The position numbers were made by a program, and so were the translations under genes. The notes under the pieces were generated by a model, which saw only the letters and a program-made list of their open reading frames with translations, was not told the origin of the DNA and did no database searches. This document shows positions 16,171 to 25,734 of a stretch of 64,000 bases of DNA, one piece after another (position 1 is the first letter of the stretch; every line of letters begins with the position of its first letter). This DNA comes from an uncultured bacterium (lineage in GTDB: Bacteria; Bacillota; Clostridia; Lachnospirales; Lachnospiraceae): positions 62,001-126,000 of the forward strand of contig CAMWUN010000003.1 of the NCBI GenBank assembly GCA_947177425.1, read 5' to 3'.

Positions 16171-19100
16171 ATGGCAAAGCATTTTTTTGACGTATTTCCA
16201 ACATTAAAACTGGATAAAAAGATGCAGAATCTTTTTGAACAGGTTCTGGTGGAGAAGGTTTCCGCTACAAAGGTCAGGGATTTTATCAGGGTGACAATCA
16301 TCTGTGAATACCTAATTCCCAAGGAAACAGTTTTCAGGGTGGAAAAGGAGATTAAAAAGCAGTTTTTTGCTGCCCATAATGTGACGGTAAAGCTGTATGA
16401 GCGTTTCAGACTTTCGGAGCAGTACACTCCCAGGAAACTGATGGATTTGTATAAAGAAAGCATCCTGCTTGAACTGAAAGATTACAGTCCCATTGAATAC
16501 AGTCTTTTTAAAGGGGCGGTTATTGATTTTCCCAAGGAAGATGAACTGAAGCTGACGGTAGAAGACACTGTGCTTGCAAGAAGTAAATCAGCAGAGCTGT
16601 CCAGAATCCTGGAAAAGATTTTTAATGAGAGGTGCGGTTTTTCCATTGCCTGCCAGATGGAATATGAGGAGAAGAAAGCAGGCAGGCGCAGAGAAGAGGA
16701 TGATGAGAAGATTGCCCGTCAGATAGCGGAGATTGCGGCACGGGCAGCAGGCGCAGGAAGCGGGGAGCCGGCTTATGCACAGGGAAGCGGAGAGGCAGGT
16801 TCTGATGCAGGTGCAGGGAGAAATACGGAAAAGAATGTTGGAAATGCACTGCAAAAGGACAAAAATGTCTCCCATGGAGCAGCAGATTTGGGAAAGGGCC
16901 AGCCAGCCAGGGCGGGCCAGGGCAGCGTTACTCCTTTTCCCGGAGGGGAAAGGAAAGGACTACGCAAAGGAGACTTTGGAAAAGGCGGCAAAGGCGATTT
17001 CAAGCGTGCGGTTAAGCGGTCGGATAATCCCGATGTGCTTTATGGCCGGGATTTCGATGAGGAAGCTGTGCCTCTTGAGGATATCATAGGAGAAATAGGG
17101 GAAGTGGTTATCCGGGGAAAAATCATCAGTTTTGATTCAAGGGAAATCAAAAATGAGAGAACCATCCTTATGTTTGACGTGACGGATTTTACGGATACCA
17201 TGACCATAAAAATGTTTGCCCATAATGAACAGGTGGCGGAGATAAAAGAAGGTATTAAGCCGGGGGCTTTTGTAAAAATCAAGGGAATCACCACCATAGA
17301 CCGGTTTGATAATGAACTTACCATCGGCTCGCTGACAGGGGTGAAGAAGATTCCTGATTTTACCACCTCCCGCAGTGACAACAGTGCCCGCAAGAGGGTG
17401 GAACTGCACTGCCATACCAAAATGAGCGATATGGACGGGGTATCCGAGGCGAAAGATATTGTTAAGTGTGCCTATAAATGGGGACATCCGGCGATTGCCA
17501 TAACGGACCATGGGGTGGTGCAGGCTTTTCCCGATGCAAACCATGTGTGGGAGGACTTGTGGAAAGCGGAAAAAGCGAAGCGGAAAGAAGCAGGGGATGC
17601 CAATCCTGATAAGCAGGACTTTTTTAAAATTATCTATGGTATGGAAGCTTATCTGGTGGATGATCTGCAGGAAATCGTGACAGGAGAAAAAGGACAGGAT
17701 TTTGGAGCGGATTTCGTGGTATTTGACATAGAAACTACTGGCTTTTCCCCGGTTAATAACAGGATTATTGAGATTGGGGCAGTGAAAGTGTCAGAGGGAA
17801 AGATTTCCGACAGATTTTCCACGTTTGTAAATCCTGACGTGCCTATTCCCTTTGAGATAGAAAAGCTGACAGGAATCAATGACAGTATGGTGCTGGAGGC
17901 GCCGTTTATTGAAAAGGCGCTGCCGGAGTTTCTTGCCTTTTGCGGGGATGCTGTCCTTGTAGCCCACAATGCAAATTTTGATATGAGTTTCATCATGGAA
18001 AATGCCATGCAGCAGAACATAAGAAAGCAGTTTACATATGTAGATACAGTAGGGATTGCAAGAATCCTGCTGCCCCACCAGGCAAAGCATACCCTGGACG
18101 CAGTGGCAAAAACCATGGGAGTGTCTCTGGAAAACCATCACCGGGCGGTAGATGATGCGGAGGCCACGGCGGAGATTTTCGTGAAATTTATTCCTTTGCT
18201 GAAAGAAGCAGGGGCGGATACCCTGGCAAAGGTCAATGCAATGGGAGATTCCAGCCCGGATATTATTAAAAGGCTTCCTTCTTATCATGCCATTATTCTG
18301 GCGGAAAATAATCTTGGCAGGGAAAATCTCTACAGGCTGGTGTCGGAGTCGCATCTGACTTATTACAGCAAACGGCCCAGAGTGCCCAAGAGTTTCCTTA
18401 TGAAGTACAGGGAAGGACTGATTCTTGGAAGCGCATGTGAGGCGGGAGAGCTGTACCGTGCTATCCTGGACGGAAAACCGGATTCCGAGATTGCCCGTAT
18501 CGTAAGTTTTTATGATTATCTGGAAATCCAGCCGCTGGGAAACAATAAATTTATGATTGAGTCGGAAAGGGTTCCCACCATAAACAGCATGGAAGATATT
18601 ATGGATATTAACCGGAAAATCGTCGGGCTGGGGGAGGAATTCAACAAACCTGTGGTGGCTACCTGTGACGTCCATTTCCTGAATCCGGAGGATGAAGTGT
18701 ACCGCAGGATTATTATGGCAGGAAAAGGATTTGCGGACGCCGATAACCAGGCCCCGCTTTACCTCCGCACCACTGAGGAAATGTTGGAGGAGTTTGCTTA
18801 CCTTGGCAGCGACAAGGCGGAGGAAGTAGTCATCACCAACACCAACAGGATTGCCGACAGAATTGACGTGATGGCGCCGGTGCGTCCCGACAAATGTCCG
18901 CCAGTCATACCGGACAGCGACAAGACACTGACAGACATATGCTATAACCGTGCCCATGAGCTTTATGGGGAGGAACTGCCCAAAATAGTCAAAGACCGTC
19001 TGGAAAAAGAACTGCACTCCATCATTACCAATGGATTTGCGGTTATGTATATTATTGCCCAGAAGCTGGTTTGGAAGTCGGTGGAGGATGGATATCTGGT

Positions 19101-20793
19101 AGGCTCCCGTGGCTCCGTGGGTTCCTCGCTTGTAGCCTTTATGGCGGGGATTACGGAAGTAAATTCCTTAAGTGCCCATTACCGCTGTCCCAATTGCTTT
19201 TATTATGATTTTGATTCGCCGGAGGTAAGGGCATATGCAGGAAATGCCGGATGCGACATGCCGGACAAGAACTGTCCTGTGTGTGGGAAACCTCTTGTAA
19301 AAGATGGATTTGATATTCCCTTTGAGACTTTTCTGGGGTTTAAGGGAGACAAGGAGCCGGATATTGACCTTAATTTTTCAGGGGAATATCAGAGTAAGGC
19401 CCACAAATACACGGAGGTGATTTTTGGATCGGGGCAGACCTACCGGGCAGGCACCATTGCGACGCTGGCTGATAAGACAGCCTTTGGATATGTGAAAAAC
19501 TATTATGAAGAGAGAGGAACGCGGAAGCGTACCTGCGAGATTAACCGTATTGTAGGGGGGTGCACCGGAATCAGAAGAAGCACCGGGCAGCATCCGGGAG
19601 GAATTATTGTACTTCCCATGGGGGAGGATATTAACTCCTTTACGCCCGTGCAGCATCCCGCCAACGATATGACTACAGATATTGTCACCACGCATTTTGA
19701 CTATCACTCTATAGACCATAACCTGTTGAAACTCGATATCCTGGGACATGATGATCCCACCATGATTCGTATGCTTCAGGATTTGACAGGGATAGATCCT
19801 ACAAAGATTCCGCTGGACGATCCCCAGGTCATGTCCCTGTTCCAAAATACCTCCGCGCTGGGGATTACGCCGGAGCAGATTGACGGCTGTCCGGTAGGTT
19901 CCATGGGAATACCGGAGTTTGGAACGGAATTTGTCATTCAGATGCTGCTTGACACCAAGCCCCAGTGCCTTTCGGATTTAATCAGGATATCTGGGTTAGG
20001 ACATGGCACGGATGTATGGCTTGGAAATGCCCAGACACTGATTCTGGAGGGTACGGCTACGATTTCTTCGGCAATCTGCTGCCGTGACGATATCATGATT
20101 TATCTGATTAATCAGGGCGTAGACAGCGCATTGTCCTTTACGATTATGGAGAGTGTGCGTAAGGGGAAAGGATTGAAGCCGGAATGGGAAGCGGCCATGA
20201 AGGAAAAGGATGTACCGGACTGGTATATCTGGTCCTGCAAAAAAATCAAGTACATGTTCCCCAAGGCCCACGCAGCAGCCTATGTGATGATGGCATGGCG
20301 GATTGCCTACTGCAAGATTAATTATCCTCTTGCCTATTATGCAGCTTTCTTCTCCATACGGGCCTCTGCTTTTTCCTATGCAATCATGTGCCAGGGACAG
20401 AAGCATCTGGAAAATGTGATGGCTGACTATAAGAGACGGAGCGACACCCTGTCCAAAAAGGAACAGGATACCTTTAGGGATATGAAAATTGTGCAGGAAA
20501 TGTATGCAAGGGGATTTGAATTTGTGCCCATTGATATCTTTTCCGCCCATTCCAGAAACTTCCAGATTATGGATGGAAAGCTTATGCCGTCCTTAAACAG
20601 TATTGACGGATTGGGAGAGCGGGCGGCGGATGCCATTGTGGAGGCAGCCAAGGACGGTCCCTTCCTTTCCAAAGATGATTTCCGTCAGAGGACAAAAGTC
20701 TCCAAGACAGTCATAGATTTGATGGACAGCCTAAATTTGCTCGGTGAACTGCCAGAGTCAAACCAGATTAGCCTGTTTGACTTCGTCTCATAA
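16171..20793 (+). CDS. polC: DNA polymerase III alpha subunit, Gram-positive PolC
   Basis: The 1540-residue replicative polymerase contains its own proofreading exonuclease. Domains in order are an N-terminal helical/KH-like region (1-160) and a Gly/Ala/Lys-rich linker (about 170-295). An OB fold follows (about 310-375, VVIRGKIISFDSREI), then a PHP domain (ELHCHTKMSDMDG at about 410). A DEDDh exonuclease is inserted in it (FDIETTGF about 516, HNANFDMSF, HRAVDDAEAT about 650). The polymerase core includes GSRGSVGSSLVAFMAG (about 973-988), a CPNC..CPVC zinc module (about 1006-1040) and EPDIDLNFSGEYQ. All catalytic landmarks are intact. The 3' end overlaps the convergent DUF6512 gene by 26 bp, with no terminator between them. 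Confidence 0.97.
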   Translation: MAKHFFDVFPTLKLDKKMQNLFEQVLVEKVSATKVRDFIRVTIICEYLIPKETVFRVEKEIKKQFFAAHNVTVKLYERFRLSEQYTPRKLMDLYKESILLELKDYSPIEYSLFKGAVIDFPKEDELKLTVEDTVLARSKSAELSRILEKIFNERCGFSIACQMEYEEKKAGRRREEDDEKIARQIAEIAARAAGAGSGEPAYAQGSGEAGSDAGAGRNTEKNVGNALQKDKNVSHGAADLGKGQPARAGQGSVTPFPGGERKGLRKGDFGKGGKGDFKRAVKRSDNPDVLYGRDFDEEAVPLEDIIGEIGEVVIRGKIISFDSREIKNERTILMFDVTDFTDTMTIKMFAHNEQVAEIKEGIKPGAFVKIKGITTIDRFDNELTIGSLTGVKKIPDFTTSRSDNSARKRVELHCHTKMSDMDGVSEAKDIVKCAYKWGHPAIAITDHGVVQAFPDANHVWEDLWKAEKAKRKEAGDANPDKQDFFKIIYGMEAYLVDDLQEIVTGEKGQDFGADFVVFDIETTGFSPVNNRIIEIGAVKVSEGKISDRFSTFVNPDVPIPFEIEKLTGINDSMVLEAPFIEKALPEFLAFCGDAVLVAHNANFDMSFIMENAMQQNIRKQFTYVDTVGIARILLPHQAKHTLDAVAKTMGVSLENHHRAVDDAEATAEIFVKFIPLLKEAGADTLAKVNAMGDSSPDIIKRLPSYHAIILAENNLGRENLYRLVSESHLTYYSKRPRVPKSFLMKYREGLILGSACEAGELYRAILDGKPDSEIARIVSFYDYLEIQPLGNNKFMIESERVPTINSMEDIMDINRKIVGLGEEFNKPVVATCDVHFLNPEDEVYRRIIMAGKGFADADNQAPLYLRTTEEMLEEFAYLGSDKAEEVVITNTNRIADRIDVMAPVRPDKCPPVIPDSDKTLTDICYNRAHELYGEELPKIVKDRLEKELHSIITNGFAVMYIIAQKLVWKSVEDGYLVGSRGSVGSSLVAFMAGITEVNSLSAHYRCPNCFYYDFDSPEVRAYAGNAGCDMPDKNCPVCGKPLVKDGFDIPFETFLGFKGDKEPDIDLNFSGEYQSKAHKYTEVIFGSGQTYRAGTIATLADKTAFGYVKNYYEERGTRKRTCEINRIVGGCTGIRRSTGQHPGGIIVLPMGEDINSFTPVQHPANDMTTDIVTTHFDYHSIDHNLLKLDILGHDDPTMIRMLQDLTGIDPTKIPLDDPQVMSLFQNTSALGITPEQIDGCPVGSMGIPEFGTEFVIQMLLDTKPQCLSDLIRISGLGHGTDVWLGNAQTLILEGTATISSAICCRDDIMIYLINQGVDSALSFTIMESVRKGKGLKPEWEAAMKEKDVPDWYIWSCKKIKYMFPKAHAAAYVMMAWRIAYCKINYPLAYYAAFFSIRASAFSYAIMCQGQKHLENVMADYKRRSDTLSKKEQDTFRDMKIVQEMYARGFEFVPIDIFSAHSRNFQIMDGKLMPSLNSIDGLGERAADAIVEAAKDGPFLSKDDFRQRTKVSKTVIDLMDSLNLLGELPESNQISLFDFVS

Positions 20794-21322
20794 GGCAGAT
20801 AGACGGGGATGCGCCTGACGGGGCGGGATTATCAAATATTTCTGCCCTGGGTGGATTGCAGGTAAACAAAATAAAACATAGGATAGCGATGCATAGGGAA
20901 ATATACAGCACCCGGCGGTAAGGCTGCGTTTTGCAGGATAGCGTAAATTTGTACGCTGCGAAAAACGCAGCCACAGTGCTTATTATAAAGACAGCAATGT
21001 CTAAGATGAATATATTATGGCCGAGAATTGCTGTATAAATATAAAAAAGAATGGGAATCAGGGTGGTTCCCAGCAATATTCCAAGGCAGAAGGAAGAAAA
21101 AATGCAGGGATACACAGCCCTGTACCTGTAAAACATTATGATGGAATAGAGCAGCATGGGGAAAAACAGCAGCTTCATATGCTCCCAGACAGATTCGCTG
21201 ACAGGCGTGAAAAAACCAACTATCAGGTTATTTCCCGTCCATTCATATAAAAAATGGGATAGTGTACCAAGTATCAAAACGAAAAAGATGCCAATGATGG
21301 CGTATTTTTTTAACTGTTTCAT
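20768..21322 (-). CDS. DUF6512-type integral membrane protein
   Basis: The 184-residue product has about six membrane segments and the conserved block SESVWEHMKLLFFPML (about residues 42-57), which I associate with DUF6512, a family of unknown function common in Lachnospiraceae. The start at 21322 is chosen because GAGGTGATTTCC directly precedes it and the membrane region then begins near residue 8; the frame extends 26 codons further upstream without similarity. The last ~20 residues (from NPPRAEIFDN) are soluble and overlap the polC end on the opposite strand. No function can be assigned. Confidence 0.6.
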   Translation of the reverse strand: MKQLKKYAIIGIFFVLILGTLSHFLYEWTGNNLIVGFFTPVSESVWEHMKLLFFPMLLYSIIMFYRYRAVYPCIFSSFCLGILLGTTLIPILFYIYTAILGHNIFILDIAVFIISTVAAFFAAYKFTLSCKTQPYRRVLYISLCIAILCFILFTCNPPRAEIFDNPAPSGASPSICLMRRSQTG

Positions 21323-21466
21323 GGAAATCACCTCATGAACAGTATATGTAATTGTCAACAGGGTATGTATGGCGGGGCAGTTGTATGTGGAAAATCGCAT
21401 GGCACCCCTTTTCCTTGTAAAAAAGAAATGTTAAAGGCAGGAATTGTAAAGTAGAGGAGACAGATT

Positions 21467-22273
21467 ATGTTTTATCATGCCCATAATGGAAGTATTCGTG
21501 TTGGAAATTCCGAAATGGATTACATATCTTTTGGAAATGGAAATAAAAATCTTATTATGCTGCCCGGTTTGGGGGATGGGCTGTCTACGGTAAAAGGAAA
21601 GGCTTTTATTTTTTCAGTGCTATACAGAGTATACGCTAAAGAATTTACAGTGCATGTTTTCAGCCGGAAAAATCATTTGCAGAAAGGCTATTCTACACGG
21701 GAAATGGCAAAAGACCAGGCAGAAGCCATGGCTGTTCTTGGTATTTCCAAAGCAGATATTTTAGGCATATCCCAAGGCGGTATGATTGCCCAATATCTGG
21801 CAATTGATTATCCTGATTTAGTCAATAAACTTATACTGGCTGTAACAAGTTCAAAGCCCAACGAAAAAATGGAAAAAGCTGTTGGAGGGTGGATTGAAAT
21901 GGCGGCCCGGGGAAACTATAAGGATTTAATGATTGACACAGCAGAAAAATCATATTCAGAAAGGTACTTGAAAAAATACAGGCGGCTTTACCCGTTACTT
22001 GGGAAAATAGGAAAACCAAAAAGTTTTGAACGTTTTCTCATTCAGGCGGCTTCTTGCCTCAGGCACAATGCACATGATGAATTAAATAAAATAATATGCC
22101 CTGTATTAATTATTGGCGGGGATTGCGATAAAATTACAGAGGCAGCTTCGGCTATGGCTATAGCTGATAAAATCAACGGAAGCGAACTGTTTATTTATAA
22201 AGGTCTTGGTCATGCAGTGTATGAAGAAGCAAAAGATTTTAATGAGCGGGTTCTGGATTTTCTAATGGGATAA
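21467..22273 (+). CDS. Alpha/beta hydrolase
   Basis: The 268-residue product has an alpha/beta-hydrolase fold. The oxyanion region is LPGLGDG (about 33-39), the nucleophile elbow GISQGG has Ser102, the acid is in GGDCDKIT (D219 or D221), and His249 is in GLGHAV. The triad is therefore complete. There is no signal peptide, so it is cytosolic. The cap region is helical and basic (YLKKYRRLYPLL). Substrate is unknown; relatives include small esterases and MhpC-like hydrolases. Base composition looks more A/T-rich than the flanking housekeeping genes. This fits the idea that the block 20768-27495 was gained or rearranged. Confidence 0.8.
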   Translation: MFYHAHNGSIRVGNSEMDYISFGNGNKNLIMLPGLGDGLSTVKGKAFIFSVLYRVYAKEFTVHVFSRKNHLQKGYSTREMAKDQAEAMAVLGISKADILGISQGGMIAQYLAIDYPDLVNKLILAVTSSKPNEKMEKAVGGWIEMAARGNYKDLMIDTAEKSYSERYLKKYRRLYPLLGKIGKPKSFERFLIQAASCLRHNAHDELNKIICPVLIIGGDCDKITEAASAMAIADKINGSELFIYKGLGHAVYEEAKDFNERVLDFLMG

Positions 22274-22399
22274 TGGCAGGCCCGGCGGAGGCGGAAGCGC
22301 CTTGTGTAAAGGTGTTTCTTTTCGGTGCTTAACAAGCAGTTTTAAGAAAAGCAGAAGTATGGACTGTTATGTTAGAGATATTGTACAAGGAGAAGTAGG

Positions 22400-23239
22400 A
22401 TGAAAATTGGTGTTGTAGATGTAGGCGGCGGTTTGCGGGGAATATATGCCGCCGGGGTTTTTGATTATTGCCTGGATCAGGAGATTCAATTTGACTTTTG
22501 CATCGGTGTGTCTGCCGGAGGCGCAAATATTGCATCCTACATTGCGGGACAGAAAAAGCGCAATTATCTGTTTTATGCAGAGTATCCTTTTCGGAAGCGC
22601 TATATGAGTCTGCGTAATTTCCTCTTTAAAAGGTCCTATCTTGATCTGGATTATATTTACGGAACCTTAAGCAATTCGGATGGCGAAAACCCGCTGGATT
22701 ACCAAAGCTTCTTGAATAGCCGGGCAGAGTTTCTTGTGGTGGCTACAGATGCGGAAACCGGTATGCCCAGATATTTTGATAAAAGAGATCTGCATCAGGA
22801 TGATTACAGTGTGTTTAAGGCTTCTTCGGCCATCCCCTTTGTATGCCATCCATATGAGGTATGCGGCGTTCCTTATTATGACGGCGCTCTGGGAGATACG
22901 GTTCCAATTGAAAAGGCATTTGCCTGCGGCTGTGATAAGGTGGTTCTGATTTTGACAAAGCCAAAAGAAATACTGCGGACACCGGGGGAAGATATGAAGT
23001 TAGCAGACAGGATTCAGAAGAAATATCCTAAGTCAGCAGAAAAACTCAGACAAAGAGCTGCTCAGTACAACCGCGGCGTGGCGCTGGCAAAGGAATATGA
23101 GACACAGGGAAGGGCGCTTATTATTGCGCCGGATGATACTTGCGGTGTGGATACTCTGACGAAGAACCGGGGGGCGCTAAAAAAATTCTATGAAAAAGGT
23201 TACAGGGATGCGCAGGTGATACAGGAGTTTATTAAATGA
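22400..23239 (+). CDS. Patatin-like phospholipase family protein
   Basis: The 279-residue product carries the Ser-Asp dyad of patatins. It shows the anion hole VGGGLRGIYAAGV (8-20), the nucleophile GVSAG with Ser38, and DGALGD with Asp161. Length and motif order match the YjjU-type bacterial subfamily, intracellular acyl hydrolases of uncertain physiological substrate. AAGGAGAAG precedes the ATG. The 126-bp gap before it contains only a weak AGGCG/CGCCT hairpin (22289-22302). It is 50 bp upstream of the two-component genes, but cotranscription is not certain. Confidence 0.85.
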   Translation: MKIGVVDVGGGLRGIYAAGVFDYCLDQEIQFDFCIGVSAGGANIASYIAGQKKRNYLFYAEYPFRKRYMSLRNFLFKRSYLDLDYIYGTLSNSDGENPLDYQSFLNSRAEFLVVATDAETGMPRYFDKRDLHQDDYSVFKASSAIPFVCHPYEVCGVPYYDGALGDTVPIEKAFACGCDKVVLILTKPKEILRTPGEDMKLADRIQKKYPKSAEKLRQRAAQYNRGVALAKEYETQGRALIIAPDDTCGVDTLTKNRGALKKFYEKGYRDAQVIQEFIK

Positions 23240-23289
23240 GACGGGAACGCCGCAGCAGGGAAAATAATTAGAAAAAGAAGTGATAATAT

Positions 23290-23964
23290 ATGATATTTTG
23301 TGTAGAAGATGATAATGGGGCCCGCGATTTAATGATATATACCCTGAATTCTGCCGGATTTGAGGCAAGGGGGTTTTCATGCGGCCTGGATTTTTGGAAT
23401 GCCCTGGAGGAAGAGATACCGAAACTTGTTATGCTTGACATTATGCTGCCCGGGGAGGATGGCATTGCGATATTGAAGCGGCTGCGCAGCATGGCAGCTA
23501 CAGCAGAAGTTCCGGTGGTTATGGCGACAGCGAAGGGAACGGAATATGACAAGGTGATTGGTCTGGACCTGGGGGCCGATGATTATCTCGCAAAACCTTT
23601 TGGAATGATGGAAATGGTATCTCGTGTAAAGGCGGTACTCCGCCGGAGCAGGCCGAAAGAAGATACGCGGGTTCTTAAGGCCGGATGTCTGGAATTAAAC
23701 ATAGGTGAGCATACCGTTTTTACAGGCGGTGAGAGGATTGGGCTTACCTTAAAGGAATATGAACTGCTTCGGATATTTATGGATAATCCGGGGCGGGTAT
23801 TTACGAGGGAAGTGCTTTTACAAAGTGTCTGGGGTTCTGGGTATGCAGGCGAAACCCGTACGGTGGATGTACATATTGGTACATTGCGCTCAAAACTTGG
23901 TAATTGTGGAAATTATATTGAGACTGTCCGGGGCGTGGGCTATCGGATGGAGGCAAAACGATGA
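23290..23964 (+). CDS. PhoB-like response regulator (OmpR family)
   Basis: The 224-residue product has a receiver domain (1-115) with acidic pocket E6-D7-D8, phosphoacceptor Asp50 in MLDIMLPGEDG, and Lys in YLAKPFG (about 102). A winged-helix DNA-binding domain follows (about 128-223, LTLKEYELLRIF ... TRTVDVHIGTLRSKL). It overlaps the sensor kinase gene by ATGA and lies upstream of a Na/Pi transporter whose promoter holds a PhoP/PhoB-type repeat. A phosphate-starvation regulator is therefore likely. That function is inference from neighbours. Confidence 0.85.
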   Translation: MIFCVEDDNGARDLMIYTLNSAGFEARGFSCGLDFWNALEEEIPKLVMLDIMLPGEDGIAILKRLRSMAATAEVPVVMATAKGTEYDKVIGLDLGADDYLAKPFGMMEMVSRVKAVLRRSRPKEDTRVLKAGCLELNIGEHTVFTGGERIGLTLKEYELLRIFMDNPGRVFTREVLLQSVWGSGYAGETRTVDVHIGTLRSKLGNCGNYIETVRGVGYRMEAKR

Positions 23965-25616
23965 CAAAACGAATTTTTAATTCCATCTGCATTGTCGCCC
24001 TCAGTGTCTTTCTTTCGTCCATCGTGTTGTTTATGGGTGTGCTTTACAATTACTTTTCCAGTGTCCAACGCAGTCAGTTGGGAATGCAGACGGATCTGGC
24101 CGCCCAGGGAGTGTCCAATGAAGGAATTGGATATTTTGAGGGCCTTGGGGTGACAGATTACCGCATTACCTGGATCAGCACAGATGGCGCAGTCCTGTAT
24201 GACAGTAAAACGGATTCTTCTGAAATGGAAAATCATCTGGAAAGGGAAGAAATCCAGCAGGCCCTTTCAGAGGGGATTGGCGAAAGTTCACGCTATTCCA
24301 TAACCCTGCTGGAACGTTCTATCTATTGCGCAAGGCGTTTACCGGATGGTACAGTATTGCGGTTATCCATAGCGCAGAATACGCTGCTTACCCTGACTCT
24401 TGGAATGATGCAGCCTATTTGCATTATTTTTGCTGTGGCGGTGATTTTATCATTGATATTGGCCTTCCATTTGTCTAAAGCAATTGTGAAACCACTGAAT
24501 GAATTAAACCTGAGCGATCCCATGCACAATAATGGATATGACGAATTGACGCCTTTGCTCAAGCGGATTGCCGCACAGCAGCGCCAGATTCGGATACAGG
24601 GGGAAGAACTGCGAAAAAAGCAGAGTGAGTTTGAAGCAGTCACCACAGGGATGTCGGAAGGAATCGTCCTTTTGAATAAAAAGCAGATTATTTTGAGCAT
24701 CAATCCTGCTGCCATGCGGCTTTTTGGTGTGGATTATTCCTGTACGGGTAAATATCTTCTGTCTGTCAACCGCAGCCTGAAACTGCAGGAACTTCTTCAA
24801 AAAGCCGGAGACGGGAAACATGCAGAAATGTTGCTGGAGCTTGCTGGCGGAACATACCAGCTTGCTGCAAGCCCTGTTTTTTCAGATGCCCTGATTTCCG
24901 GAATTGTCCTGTTGATGCTTGATGTGACGGAAAAAGAAAAAGCAGAGCAGATGCGCCGTGAGTTTACGGCGAATGTTTCCCATGAACTGAAAACACCTAT
25001 GCACACCATTTCCGGCAGTGCGGAACTATTGGCAAACGGCATGGTGGAGCAGGAGGATATTCCAAAGTTTTCAAGGCAGATTTATGCAGAAACGCAGCGT
25101 ATGATCCGTCTGGTTGAGGATATTATCCGGCTGTCCCATTTGGATGAAGGCGCGGATGACATGAAATGGGAGGAGATTGACCTTTATGCGCTGGCAGGCG
25201 AAACGGTACAGGCTCTTTTGCCGGAGGCAGAAGCAGCAGGCGTCCAGATAGACCTTTGCGGAGGCGCTGCCACTGTTTACGGCATCAGACAGCTAATTCA
25301 TAGTATTGTTTTTAATCTTTGTGACAATGCTATTAAGTATAATCACAGAGACGGTTCGGTTTCCGTAACAGTGGAAAGCCGGGAAAACAGTGTGATCCTT
25401 TCGGTCGCTGATACAGGCATCGGTATTCCGACAGAACATCAGGAGCGCATTTTTGAGCGGTTTTACCGGGTTGACAAAAGCCATTCCAAAGAAATCGGCG
25501 GCACTGGTCTGGGGCTGTCCATTGTCAAACATGCGGCAAAGCTGCACGATGCAGAAATTATGGTTCACAGCGTTGTAAATGGCGGCACCACAATGAAGGT
25601 CTGCTTTCCAGATTAA
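23961..25616 (+). CDS. PhoR-like sensor histidine kinase
   Basis: The 551-residue product has an N-terminal membrane helix (about 8-30) and an extracytoplasmic sensor of about 120 residues. A second helix (about 146-168) is followed by a HAMP-like/PAS region (about 170-325). The HisKA box VSHELKTPMH has His341. The catalytic domain has N, G1 and G2 boxes (NLCDNAIKYN, VADTGIGIP, GTGLGLSIV). PAS-HisKA-HATPase with an extracytoplasmic loop is the PhoR design. Its start overlaps the regulator stop. A terminator begins one base before its stop codon ends, so the operon probably ends here. Confidence 0.85.
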   Translation: MTKRIFNSICIVALSVFLSSIVLFMGVLYNYFSSVQRSQLGMQTDLAAQGVSNEGIGYFEGLGVTDYRITWISTDGAVLYDSKTDSSEMENHLEREEIQQALSEGIGESSRYSITLLERSIYCARRLPDGTVLRLSIAQNTLLTLTLGMMQPICIIFAVAVILSLILAFHLSKAIVKPLNELNLSDPMHNNGYDELTPLLKRIAAQQRQIRIQGEELRKKQSEFEAVTTGMSEGIVLLNKKQIILSINPAAMRLFGVDYSCTGKYLLSVNRSLKLQELLQKAGDGKHAEMLLELAGGTYQLAASPVFSDALISGIVLLMLDVTEKEKAEQMRREFTANVSHELKTPMHTISGSAELLANGMVEQEDIPKFSRQIYAETQRMIRLVEDIIRLSHLDEGADDMKWEEIDLYALAGETVQALLPEAEAAGVQIDLCGGAATVYGIRQLIHSIVFNLCDNAIKYNHRDGSVSVTVESRENSVILSVADTGIGIPTEHQERIFERFYRVDKSHSKEIGGTGLGLSIVKHAAKLHDAEIMVHSVVNGGTTMKVCFPD

Positions 25617-25645
25617 AAAGGATTGCCTGTCGGCAATCCTTTTTT
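25615..25645 (+). terminator. Terminator after the sensor kinase
   Basis: AAAAAGGATTGCC (25615-25627) pairs with GGCAATCCTTTTT (25632-25644) around a 4-base loop. It is a textbook intrinsic terminator that overlaps the stop codon of the kinase. Confidence 0.9.
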
Positions 25646-25697
25646 ACAAGAACTTTACAAAACCCTGATAACGGATTTGATGTACATCTGATAAAAT
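25643..25697 (+). promoter_or_regulatory. Pho-box-like direct repeats and -10 upstream of the Na/Pi transporter
   Basis: TTTACA occurs at 25643-25648 and again at 25654-25659, exactly 11 bp apart, the spacing of PhoP/PhoB half-sites (family consensus TT(A/C/T)A(C/T)A). Two weaker copies continue the period: CTGATA at 25665 and TTTGAT at 25676. A -10-like TAAAAT follows at 25692-25697. No proper -35 is present, as expected for an activator-dependent promoter. Confidence 0.6.
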
Positions 25698-25734
25698 AAA
25701 ATCCAATGAAAAAAATGGAAAGGGCGGGAGAATT

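Noticed and set aside
17791-19017. 408-residue open frame on the minus strand inside polC
   Set aside because: It is antisense to well-conserved polymerase motifs, has no ribosome-binding site or family similarity, and disappears as a candidate once polC is accepted.
22289-22302. Terminator after the alpha/beta hydrolase
   Set aside because: The stem is only 5 bp with no proper T-run, so it is mentioned only in the neighbouring gene entry.
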